From assembly GCA_023052935.1 (NCBI GenBank), contig CM041297.1, positions 111,777,563 through 111,841,562 on the forward strand: a stretch of DNA of 64,000 nt, read 5' to 3'. A program made the position numbers and the translations under genes. Source of the DNA: Piezodorus guildinii (lineage: Eukaryota > Arthropoda > Insecta > Hemiptera > Pentatomidae). The notes beneath the pieces are model-generated. The model had not been told where the DNA came from, did not search any database, and saw nothing but the letters and a program-made list of their open reading frames with translations. Positions 46,134 to 55,854 of this stretch are shown one piece after another. Each line of letters starts with the position of its first letter. Within the stretch, counting starts at the first letter, position 1.

Positions 46134-46889
46134 GAATTGACATTTGAACATCTGGTTTACGGTATATCAGTGTTTAAAGAAAATTTACATACAATGATCG
46201 CTACAAGTGATTCTTTTTTTTTTTCTAAACATACCCCTATCTCCCAACTGTTATGACGCTTACAATATCGTCTGATAGAACATCAGTCAGATTTCTCGGG
46301 TTACATAGCGGCTGCATAACGCGAGGACGACGCGAAGAGATTGGACACGACTGGGCTAGGACAGCGAGACGGGAGATGAGAGATGCAGAGGCACATGGAA
46401 AATGGCTGCAGCTGGTCCCCATTGTCACAGATAATCCCCCGTCCACACACCACCATATTAGCCATCTCCCTTGCTCCTCCATTGACAGCTGCCTTCTTAA
46501 CTCCGCTCAACCAAAGAGGGAATATATCCATTCTCCCCTATTTGACCAAATTTCATGGCTTCGTTACAAAAATAAAATTTATAATTAAAAATTTAGTAGA
46601 ATGGTTATATTATATTTCGTAGTTTTATAGGATTATTTCTAGCTGTGTAGAAATCATGATTAATTGTGCTCTGTCTTGTTTTCGGCTAAAGAACATGGAA
46701 AAGACAATATATGTATCTGTATATCTGTATATATATTTATTACATATATAAATTATTACATTTATCAATTGTCATTGCTACTTTTTCACTTTGTTTGTAA
46801 TCTTTAGTACAATTTATTTTTCTTATCATCTTTATATATTGTATTCCACTGCTGGTTGTTATCTTTGTTTTTTTGTTTTTCTTATAGCC
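46101..46889. other. TA tract and a GC-richer block
   Basis: (TA)n at 46106-46131. A GC-richer block at 46250-46500 supports four overlapping frames on both strands, none with a recognisable motif, which argues against a real protein. Otherwise AT-rich. Confidence 0.35.
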
Positions 46890-46925
46890 CTGAAGAAGGC
46901 CTACAATTTAGGCCGAAACGTCGGC
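46890..46925 (+). ncRNA. Hammerhead-ribozyme-like motif 4 (best preserved)
   Basis: CTGAAGAAGGCCTACAATTT then AGGCCGAAACGTCGGC. It has the conserved CTGANGA box, a perfect 5-bp stem II with a 7-nt loop, GAAAC and the GTC cleavage triplet. The stem III of two base pairs (AC/GT) without loop fits the minimal motifs described in Penelope-like elements, which are thought to work as dimers. Cleavage is not demonstrated. Confidence 0.75.
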
Positions 46926-47654
46926 ACCAATAAATTAAGTTTACTCTTAATTGTGTGTTAAATTGACCGCACCCCCAACCAACTTCTCTCATACAAAAAA
47001 TAAATAAATTAAATGAAAATAAATAATAACAAGTGACGTTAAATAAATAAACAACAACAAATAATAACAATGAATAGACGTTACTAATGTTACTAAAAGT
47101 ATAGAAAAGAAATGTGAAAAAAGAAAGAAAAAAATATATATATAAAAATACTTTTTTTAATACCAAAATGATGTTTACAGTTTTCTAGAATTGTACAAAC
47201 GACGCTTGAATATGTGATAAACAACGCTTGAATACACGTTTGTCAATTTTATATTAATTAAGAACAAATAATTGAATTTACAAATAAATTAAAACCTAAT
47301 GGAAACTATAGTAGTGTATTAAAAATTATTATCTTGGTCCTTTATAAAAAACTTAAAATAATTTTGAAGATATTTTAATTTAGTTATGAAGAAAATAGAG
47401 AACATTCCTAGGAGGAAGAAATGTTCTAAAGTAAGATGGTTAAAGTGGAAAAAACATTAGAACCGACAGATCAACAACTTCCATTGTAACACGAATTTAT
47501 TTTATAAGATATTTATTTTTCCATTAAAAAATAATAACAATATTCAAAAAGTAAATGAATGAATCAAAGTTTTATTTTCAAAGTTAATCGTTTATACCAA
47601 TTTAGAAAACCAGAAACATTTAAAAAGCTCATGTTTTCACTTTCGCAGGTGTGC
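46926..47654. other. Intergenic, nothing recognised
   Basis: AT-rich, AATAAATTAAGTTTACTCTT follows the hammerhead motif as it does (diverged) at 42.46 kb, so the first ~80 bp belong to the same repeat. Confidence 0.4.
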
Positions 47655-47822
47655 CCAACCAACTGGAATCTGTACCTCTACGGCCTATGAAAGGTCTTGG
47701 GTTCAGCACTTGGTAAGATACTGTTTCTAGGTCAACGGTTGTTCAAGGAGATGAATTGGCCAAACAACCATCAGGTTGTTTCTCTGACGAAAGAATAAAA
47801 AAAAAAAAAAAAAAAAAAAATC
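47655..47822 (-). mobile_element. SINE family 2, 3' fragment
   Basis: The minus strand reads CCGTTGACCTAGAAACAGTA and GAACCCAAGACCTTTCATAG, as in the 21.8-kb copy. A poly(A) run at 47799-47820 is adjacent on the plus strand. Confidence 0.65.
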
Positions 47823-48204
47823 AAATAGAATATCAGAGATTAGTGAGACTACTTTTTAATGTATATATTTTTAGATTATTAAAAATAGATTAATACTAAT
47901 CCGAATTGTGAAATAAAAAAATAATTACTTCAGATATATTGAATTTCATTTAAAACAAAAATGAAATATAAAAACCGGAACATAATTTAAATAAACAACT
48001 TTACTGTTACTACAATATAATAATGAATTGCATATATTGATTGAAAAGGTCCATAATAAAAAATAAAATACTAATACAATTAATAACTGGAATAAACAAA
48101 GCATTAGGAAAAGATCACATAGATTACAATGGCTAATACTAAAACATAATCAAATTATTACAAATAAAGCCAACTTAAAATGAGATTTAGGTTTTGATTG
48201 CGAT

Positions 48205-48315
48205 ATTAGCAATCGAACTGTTTAAAGGTCGACGGTTGTGCAAGGAGGTGATTTAGCTGAGATTAAGCTTAAACGTCAGATTATTCCTCCAATTGAGAGC
48301 TCTCTTCATGGCTAC
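48205..48315 (-). mobile_element. SINE family 2, internal fragment
   Basis: The minus strand reads AATTGGAGGAATAATCTGAC, CTCAGCTAAATCACCTCCTT and ACCGTCGACCTTTAAACAGT, the middle of family 2, diverged. Confidence 0.55.
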
Positions 48316-48534
48316 CCCCAGTCTGCATTTATATCTGCAGCAGACGTCTGCTGATGGTTATTATTGCATTCGTAAAGAGACAATGCATATTTGTTTTTCT
48401 AATATTTAAAAAAAATCGTTAATGATCAACCCCGCCCCTCTCCCTTGCTGTAGTTATATCCTAGTCGGTTGACCAGTAAGCAGGATTCGAAAACAAGTCT
48501 TATTTTTCGGAAGCAATGAATAAAAGTAAAAAAA

Positions 48535-50040
48535 TCTGGAGCGGGCAGCACATGACTTTCACTTACCTCGACTTTTATTATCAATTTAAAAACTATTAAA
48601 TATACTTCAATTTCAAAAATATTTGAAGTTGATTTTAATTAAACGTGTATTCAGTTTCGTTGGAAACATGTGATTTAGAATTTAAAATATAACTATATTA
48701 AATTGTTAATCATTAAATAACAATAATAATAGGCTTACCGAACCCGAAGGTTCGATGCCGATACCACCAAACTTCGCCTGCACAGACTAGTCCAGTGTTC
48801 ACCGGTCAAGCCCAAGCCACCGAGATCAGCCTTAATGCAATCCTGCCATCGACGCTTCGGCCTACCTTTCGGACGCCTACCAGTCGGTTCAGCGAATACC
48901 AACTTTCTCGGAATCCGTTCCTCACTAATCCCAACAACTTTACGCGCCCATTCGAGTCTCCGCGATGCTATCAACTCAATTATATTCACAGGGTACAAAC
49001 TCCGCAATTCCGCGTTGTGCAACCTTCTAACCTCCCCAGTGGCCTCATCTCTCTTCGGACCAAATATTTTACGCAGTACCTTATTCTCGAAAACCTTAAG
49101 CCGTTGTTCATCCTTCAAAGTAAGCGGCCACGTTCCGCATCCGTAAAGAACCGTTGGAAGAATAATAGTTTTATAAATTCCAACCTTTAAGTTTTTAGAC
49201 AGAAGCCGCGAGCTAAGTAATTTAGCAACTGAATAATAACACCTTTTTTTCCCACAACTGAAGCATTTCCCACCTTTAATCGGGCCTTTATCTCTTCCTG
49301 GATTTCATTTTTAATTTTTTCATTTGTTAACCAGTAATAAGTTTATTCCCTGGTCGTCACTTTACATTACTTTTTACAACTCTGTGTATCAGATAATATT
49401 TTCTAAAATCTATCTCTTTCCAACGATATATTGTACGTCTATGTTGCTGTTCTTATTATCAGTAAGCCAAAAATTAATTTAAAAAATAGTTTTGCTCTTT
49501 TATCCTTTTGTTGGTCATCAAACTTGTATATTAAGCAGTTCTTCATCAATGTCATTAAGATGATATGGTTAATATTTTGATGTACAAAATTAAAGCTAGT
49601 TTAGAGGAAGAAAATTTAAAGGCATTTAAGCCCAGCCAGACTATTTCAATTAGAATGAAACTTACATGATATTAAAGGCTATCCAATTTTACATAGATAT
49701 ATAGAGTTTAATCAAAATCGTTAGAGCCGTTTTGAGAAAATCGTAAAAAGGTCCAAAATGCTTGGTATAAAGTAGATCTTCCAGTCAGCTGATTTTGATG
49801 AAAAAGTTTCTGTAACATGTCGGGCGTATATTTGTCTTAAATATGAAATTTCAGTTTCATAGGACTGTTCGTTTTCACCGGGGAGTTACCACACGCACAC
49901 AGATCTTTTTGCGGGACTTGTTCATTTGGACTCAGGAGACCCTAAAACGTGTATTTCCGTTGAAAACTGGAATTCGAAAATTTTCACGATCGCAATACTT
50001 TCCCTTACTATATATTTCATATATAGGTAAGTGAAAGTAA
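48535..50040 (+). repeat. Repeat B copy interrupted by an RTE-like fragment
   Basis: Left end AATCTGGAGCGGGCAGCACA and TGACTTTCACTTACC; after the minus RTE-like insertion it resumes near 49340 and ends TATATAGGTAAGTGAAAGTA at about 50020-50040. This copy shows both inverted termini (CTTTCACTTACC / GGTAAGTGAAAG). Confidence 0.8.
48725..49240 (-). pseudogene. RTE-like ORF2 C-terminal fragment
   Basis: Minus frame 49118-48735 (continuing upstream as an open frame through LYGCGTWPLT) reads KDEQRLKVFENKVLRKIFGP, ELRSLYPVNIIELIASRRLE, RIPRKLVFAEPTGRRPKGRP and GLTGEHWTSLCRRSLVVSAS, then stop and a TTA-repeat end at 48725 (AAGCCTATTATTATTG). It runs uninterrupted through the site occupied by the SINE in the 21.7-kb copy, giving a natural empty site. 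It lacks polymerase and endonuclease. Confidence 0.88.
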
Positions 50041-50660
50041 AAAATTTCTAACATGTTCTTTTAAATTCTTTGGAAAAGAATTGGACAATTCAGTCAATTG
50101 TCTTAATTTTAAGTATAAATCATCTGCAGTGTTCCAAATTTTAATATTTAATAGTCACCCTCGCTTTCTCTAATACAAGGAGCTCGAAACGACTGAAGAC
50201 TTCCCGACTTCTATTAAAGAGAGGCACAAGCCCTAACCGACTGAATAAGTTATTTACCCAGACCAGCTGACTGGGACGGACCGACAATGGGCGATCCTAT
50301 TGTTGAAGTGGAGGCTATAATCCGGTCCCAATGGACTCGACCAGTCAATTATGGTGCCTCCTCACCTGGGCCTGTTTGGTCCAGGCAGACAAATTTGTTC
50401 CCAGAACCAGGCAGAGCTCCTCATTATGTCGGCGGCGAACCATTGAGCTGCCCCTCACAATGCCCTACTGTAAATATAGCTCCCTTTAACTGTGACAAAT
50501 GTCTCTTAGAACATTTCTCTCTTTGTTATTACGAAATATTTTTCTGGTAAAACCACAACAATTTCCTGTTTATATTGAGGATGTATGGTCGACTGTTCAA
50601 ATTATCATAGGTAAAAAAAATCGGGAGTCAGTCGTGTTAAAAATATATTTTATTTTATTA
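50041..50660. other. Intergenic with a GC-richer block
   Basis: 50170-50480 is GC-richer (CCAGACCAGCTGACTGGGAC); an 87-codon frame (50287-50550) has no recognisable motif. ATTGAGGATGTATGGTCGAC at about 50575 is shared with 3015. Confidence 0.35.
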
Positions 50661-51320
50661 GGTTATTTAGGTACAGTCTCTTCTTTTAACCATCATTCAT
50701 TTATTCTTCATTATACATAATTAACGCCTCATCTTCAGAATTTTTAGTCATCCACTTATAACAAGTTAATATTATATTGATTTAAACATACAATAATAAT
50801 AAATATCATAATTAAATAATTCATAATCACATTATAATAAATTAAATCAGTATCACATCTCTACTTACATAAAAACACATCTTTTAATATTGTCAAATTC
50901 TTAAATCCCTTATTTAATTTTAATTCAATATGGCCATTTTTTTCTACTTTTTTATCAATTAATTATTACAATTTTAAAATTATTTTTAAATGTCTATATT
51001 CTATTAGTATATTTTATAAAAGTAGAAAAAAATGGCTATTATTGAATTAAATAAGGGATTTAAGAATTTGACAATATTAAAAGATGTGTTTTTATGTAAG
51101 TAGAGATATGATACTGATTTAATTTATTATAGTGTGATTATGAATTATTTAATTGTGATATTTATTATTGTTGTATGTTTAAAATTAATATAATATTAAA
51201 TTGTTATTAGTGGATGACTAAAAATTCTGAAGATGAGGCGTATAAGCCCCGAAACGTTAATTATGTATAATGAAGAATAAATGAATGATGGTTAAAGGAA
51301 GAGACTGTTCCTAAATAAGC
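50661..51320. repeat. ~300-bp-arm palindrome, Penelope-flank-like
   Basis: The left arm (50661-50954) and right arm (51015-51320) are near-identical reverse complements separated by about 60 bp. The right arm contains an intact hammerhead-like core (motif 5); the left arm lacks 16 nt (TATAAGCCCCGAAACG) exactly at the core. Inverted flanks of this kind are known for Penelope-like elements. Confidence 0.8.
51227..51259 (+). ncRNA. Hammerhead-ribozyme-like motif 5
   Basis: CTGAAGATGAGGCGTATAAG then CCCCGAAACGTTA: CTGANGA box, short stem II (GGC/GCC), GAAAC and GTT triplet. Present only in the right arm of the palindrome. Confidence 0.55.
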
Positions 51321-51376
51321 TAATTAAATTAATATACTCTTCATAATAGGATAATCTAAAAAAAAGTTTTAATTTT

Positions 51377-51413
51377 GCGACGTTTCGGCTCAATCACGTG
51401 AGCCATCCATCAG
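51377..51413 (-). ncRNA. Hammerhead-ribozyme-like motif 6
   Basis: The minus strand reads CTGATGGATGGCTCACGTGA then TTGAGCCGAAACGTCGC: stem II GGCTC/GAGCC, GAAAC and GTC are intact; one box base differs (CTGATGG for CTGATGA). Confidence 0.55.
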
Positions 51414-51845
51414 GGCTTTAGAACATTAGAACAACAAAAGAGATACATTTCTACACAGTATAGCAATAAAAATAATTAATGTAAAAATGATGGCAATGAC
51501 AAAATTAAAAAATCTGGTGTGAACAACACACGACTTTCACTTACCTTAGCTGTTAAAATCAATTTAAGAACAATTAAATCAACTTAAATATATACGTGGA
51601 GTAAAAACATTAAAGATCCCATTTTACCACATGAAAAACTGAATGTTATTTATAAAATAAATTTATAGATTGTGATAAGACATACACAAGAGATACCTCT
51701 AAAAAGATAACAAGATCGAAATAGTAAAAATATAAACACTACAGCATTGGCACCACATAGTATTCAGCTTAATCACAATTTTGATTTTGAAAAACCTACA
51801 ATTTTGGAAATAGAAAAAAATAGTTTTAATAGAAAAACAATCGAA

Positions 51846-51858
51846 TATATATATATAA

Positions 51859-51918
<60 letters not shown>
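51846..51918. repeat. (TA)n microsatellite
   Basis: TA tract with two short interruptions. Confidence 0.9.
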
Positions 51919-51924
<6 letters not shown>

Positions 51925-52339
51925 AATAAACAAAAATACCATAAATTATAAAACAGATTCAAAGCACCTTAGTTCTCACTATGCAGATTCAATAGGAAAG
52001 TTAAAATTGTAAACCTTACATTATTGACCTATATTTAATAATAAATCAGTGTGTACTTCCTAAAGTAAATAGGATGACCCTAATCCATAAAGGGCCAAAG
52101 AATATGTGAGTTTAGATTGGTGTTGTTCCTTGGTGGTAATTTAAAAAAATAAAACAATTTTAACATAAATTATTGACAACATTTTAATTAAAAATGGATA
52201 TTTTAATTTGTAAACACCTCAGGTAAATATAATTTGTATGTAACATTGTTATATTTATTTTTGATAATGTTATTAATTAGTATATAAATAGTTATCTTTT
52301 GATGTTAGTTTATTATTTGTTGATGTATTTTAGGGAGTC

Positions 52340-52369
52340 CTGATGATAGGGAAGGCCCCTGAAACGTTG
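52340..52369 (+). ncRNA. Hammerhead-ribozyme-like motif 7
   Basis: CTGATGATAGGGAAGGCCCC then TGAAACGTTG: exact CTGATGA box, stem II AGGG/CCCT, GAAAC and GTT triplet. Confidence 0.55.
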
Positions 52370-52894
52370 ACTAGTTTAAAGTTTATTGAAATAAACTGTT
52401 TTTGAAAGACTTAGAAACCAACTAATTAATTGATATTAAATTTAAAAATTTTGAAGTTAATTTAAATAATATAGAAATATCAAATTGTTACGTATAATTA
52501 TCAGTAATAATTTTATGCCCTGTTTGTCACTTTACATTGTATTTTACAACTTGATATAACTACATTATTAACTGATACAATCGGTTAGTTTTATCAGTTT
52601 TTCATCTCTTTCCATCAAATTTTACATTTTTGTGTATAAGATAATATTTTTTCTAAAATTTTAGCTTTCCAACGGTACATTATACATCTATATTACTATT
52701 TTTAAGTTCAAAAACACATCAAAAGCATGAAAAAATATGTTTGCTCTTTTCTCCGTTGATTGGATATCGAATTTGTTCAACTTATATATTTACTAAATTT
52801 TTATCAATACCAACAAGATGATACAGTTAATTATAGAGTTAATACAGAGTTGAAGAGAGGAGGCTTGTTTTCAAAATGTCTTGTACGATAAATA

Positions 52895-52973
52895 CCTCCT
52901 CCTTGTACAATACTGTATATACTGTACAGTAGCAACACTGGATCGTCTTAACCATCCTGATAACAACATTACA
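52895..52973 (+). repeat. Repeat A-like fragment
   Basis: TGTACAGTAGCAACACTGGA then TCTTAACC recall the GTACGATACGGTGGCAACAC block of repeat A at 9.87 kb. Confidence 0.4.
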
Positions 52974-52987
52974 AATAACATCCCTTT

Positions 52988-53247
52988 GGGGCCACCCATA
53001 GCATAGTGGTTAGCATAACAGCTTTCTATGCCAAGGGTGACCCTAGGATTTTTTAATGGGAGTAAAAAATCCTTAGTTATGCCGTCCTTCGGAGGGTACG
53101 TTAAAAGGTGGTCTCGAGCCTGTGCAATGTCAGGTACATCCCTATACCAATAAAACCTGGATAGGCAAAATTTAGGACTCCCACTGCAGCATCGTCCGAT
53201 TAGCCATAGCAGCATAAAAGTGAAGTTAAATGAATAAACAAACAAAC
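52988..53247 (+). mobile_element. SINE family 1 with B-box deletion
   Basis: Perfect 14-bp TSDs AATAACATCCCTTT at 52974-52987 and 53248-53261. The head GGGGCCACCCATAGCATAGT is present, but about 25 bp including the B box (present in the 38.8-kb copy) are missing: TATGCCAAGGGTGACCCTAG. The remaining body and AAAC tail are standard. Confidence 0.92.
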
Positions 53248-53453
53248 AATAACATCCCTTTAAAGTTTATGGACTCATTCTATTTAAATGTCTGATTTAT
53301 TTTAAATTATTGTATTGTTATATTTTTCTTGACGTATACCAAAAAGTAACTAACGATAAGTGTCAAAGCCAGTAGTAATCAAAGAAAATATATGTAAGAT
53401 ATATATTTGGGGGAAAACCCTCAGTTTATGCTTGGACATGGCTCAGTAATGCC

Positions 53454-53487
53454 CTGATGATGACTCACAAGCTTGAGCCGAAACGGC
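53454..53487 (+). ncRNA. Hammerhead-ribozyme-like motif 8
   Basis: CTGATGATGACTCACAAGCT then TGAGCCGAAACGGC: exact CTGATGA box, stem II CTCA/TGAG and GAAAC; the cleavage triplet GTC appears as GGC. Confidence 0.5.
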
Positions 53488-53562
53488 AAAATTAAAAAAA
53501 AAATTTCAAAAAATGAATGACTCCTTATTATTCCACCTATTATAATATTATATCAATTATTC

Positions 53563-53594
<32 letters not shown>

Positions 53595-53895
53595 AAAAAA
53601 AAATTATTTATTCAAAAACTTATTTGTATTCAATCACTCAACATTTCATCGGCTCTCCTGTAGGTGTTCTATGCACGACTAACTTGGGGTGGGGATGTTA
53701 AAAGCTTTATATATTTATTTTATCTATGGTGCTTGCATATAACGTGTTTAATTTGTTAAAGATCCCTATCCTAATAAAACCTGGATAGACAAAATTTAGG
53801 GCTCCCACTGTATATATCTTACAAATATTGAACCACAAAGAAAACTCAGAAGAATGATGAGAAAAAGAGAAAATATAACTAAGATACAAACCTAA
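53488..53895. other. Poly(A), a shared repeat and a SINE scrap
   Basis: Poly(A) at 53563-53591. 53645-53755 repeats the block of 22640-22746. 53756-53815 is a piece of SINE family 1 (AAAGATCCCTATCCTAATAA then AAATTTAGGGCTCCCACTGT). Confidence 0.6.
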
Positions 53896-53945
53896 AATTT
53901 ATTTTTTGAAACTTCTTCTTCTTTTGCATCACCCTGTAGTGCCTT

Positions 53946-55336
53946 TCAGCGTAGGGGAGCGTTTAGCCAGGATTGCCAATGTTCCCTGTTGTATGCTAGA
54001 TTTCTGGCTTGGCGAATATTTTTATTTCGTTTCTTGCACAAACGGTCTACGTACTCCAGGTACGACATTCTTGGTCGGCCACGGTTTCTTTTACCAATGG
54101 GAATATAGTCCATGGTTTTCAATGGATCTCTGTGTCCCTCCATCCGGACAACATGTCCAAACCACTTGAGCTGTCGAGTTTCCAGGACATCCTTCATTGA
54201 GGGAACTCCTAACTCCTCTCTGATCCTATCATTGCGGATGCAGTCCCGTCTTGTTCTCCCTGCGATTCTTCGGAGAAATCTCATCTCCGCAGCAATGATT
54301 TTGCTCTCCAGTCTGCCAGTCATCACCCAGCTTTCTGCACCATAAAGGAGTACAGGAAGGTACACCGCCTTAAAGATGTGCAGTTTCACATTTCTGCTGA
54401 CTTCTCTCTTCCCGATCACTGTATTGCAGATCTGGTAGTATACAGCGTTGGCCTTGCTTATCCTGTTCACTATTTCTGAGTCTACTTTCCCAGATCTATG
54501 CATAACAGTGCCGAGGTAGGTGAAATCTGACACCTCTTCCATCGCCTCTCCATTGCAGTATACCAAAACATCTTCCTGTACCCTTCCAACCTGTAAGATC
54601 TTACTCTTGCTGGTACTGATGGTCATGCCCTTCCTGCGGAGCTCTTCATTCCATTCGTAAACTGCTTGCTGCAATTTCTCTACAGAATCTGCAATCAGGA
54701 CAATATCGTCCGCATACAGGAGAAGCTGTATCACGACTGGAAGCAGATTCCTTCGCCCTAGGAAAGTCCTTTCTGTTCGCCTTTTGCAGATTGCAGCTAT
54801 TTCATCCATATATAATGTGAATAGCAATGGGCTTAAGCTATCCCCTTGTTTAACCCCTCTAGCTATGCTAAAATGGTCAGATTCTTGCCCATTCAGTCTC
54901 ACTATACCCTTTGGATCTTGGTATACGGATTTTATAGCTTCCACCAGGCTTCTTGGAACATTCTTGGCTCTTAGTGTTTCCCATATTTCGTTTCTTGGGA
55001 CCGAGTCAAATGCACCTTGGAGGTATAGGAAGGCAAGGTATAAATTTTTATCATGATCCCATGATTTTTGCATAATATTCCTTAGGGTGAATATATAGTC
55101 CTGCGTCTGACGTCCTGGCCTGAATCCAGCTTGCTCCTCTCCTATAAACGGCTCAACTAGAGGTTTCAGTCTATTATGCAGGATGGTTGTATACAACTTG
55201 TATACCACTGGAGACAGGCATATAGGTCTGTAGTTGGAGCATTCAGCCTGGCTGCCTTTTTTATGTATGGGAATTATCACATTATATTCCCATTCTGTAG
55301 GGATCTTTTTCTCATCCCAGGCTTTTTGATAAAGTA
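53946..55336 (-). pseudogene. RTE-like ORF2, reverse transcriptase half
   Basis: The frame is open from the insertion point (LYQKAWDEKKIPTEWEYN) to the stop at 53946; the ATG at 55280 is internal. Motifs: NYRPICLSPVVYKLY, GFRPGRQTQDYIF, RGVKQGDSLSPLLFTLYMDE (B), LLLYADDIVLIAD (C), FTYLGTVMH, then YGAESWVMTG, ETRQLKWFGHVVRM and KRNRGRPRMSYLEYVD. In motif A the catalytic aspartate is replaced: LAFLYLQGAFDSV has Tyr (TAC, codon 55023-55025) where Asp is expected, so this polymerase would be inactive even without the insertion. It would have copied element RNA at a nicked target. Confidence 0.88.
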
Positions 55337-55854
55337 ATAATAATAATAATAATAATTTCTTTATTTATTCTGGGACAAGTCCCTTCAGAATAATACATAT
55401 GAAAGTAAATAAAGTCTTAGATGCCTTAGAGTAATAATGGAAGAAAAAAAATACAGTGATAAAGTAAAAAATAAATACACAAGACAAAGATAACATATAA
55501 AACCAAACTGTTGAATATAATAAATCGACTTCTCATTCTAGTTCGAGTGAGAGAAACAAAAAAAAAAAAAATATATATATATGTACATAAAACTAATTTA
55601 GATGTTAGTTAAAAAAAAAAATAAAATACAAAATTATCCTTCTGTTCCTGTGCAGAGCTTTGATCAAAAAATAATTATATACAATTTCTATCTAATTAAA
55701 AAAACAAAAATAAAAACAGGAGAAAAAAAAATAATAATAACTTCTATATTAACGCTTCTGTGATTTTATAAATTTATTTATTTATCATTATTATTTTATT
55801 CTATTCCTTTTCCATTTTTTTTTTTATTTTTTTTTTTTATTTGAACATTCTCAT

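Larger units (their letters stand above)
51505..52865 (+). repeat. Repeat B copy, internally interrupted
   Basis: Starts AAAAATCTGGTGTGAACAAC then ACACGACTTTCACTTACC (51508-51545). Between about 51650 and 52500 is unrelated DNA with a TA tract (51846-51917) and hammerhead motif 7. Repeat B resumes with GTCACTTTACATTGTATTTT and TTTCTAAAATTTTAGCTTTC at about 52528-52670 and stops at about 52860. Confidence 0.65.

Noticed and set aside
46237..46622. Four overlapping ORFs on both strands
   Set aside because: A GC-richer block lengthens all frames; none has a recognisable motif or a preferred strand.
49843..50034. Possible peptide shared with 32.7 kb (KFQFHRT.. / KFQFQRT..)
   Set aside because: The resemblance is nucleotide homology within repeat B; other copies carry stops and indels, so no selection on protein is visible.
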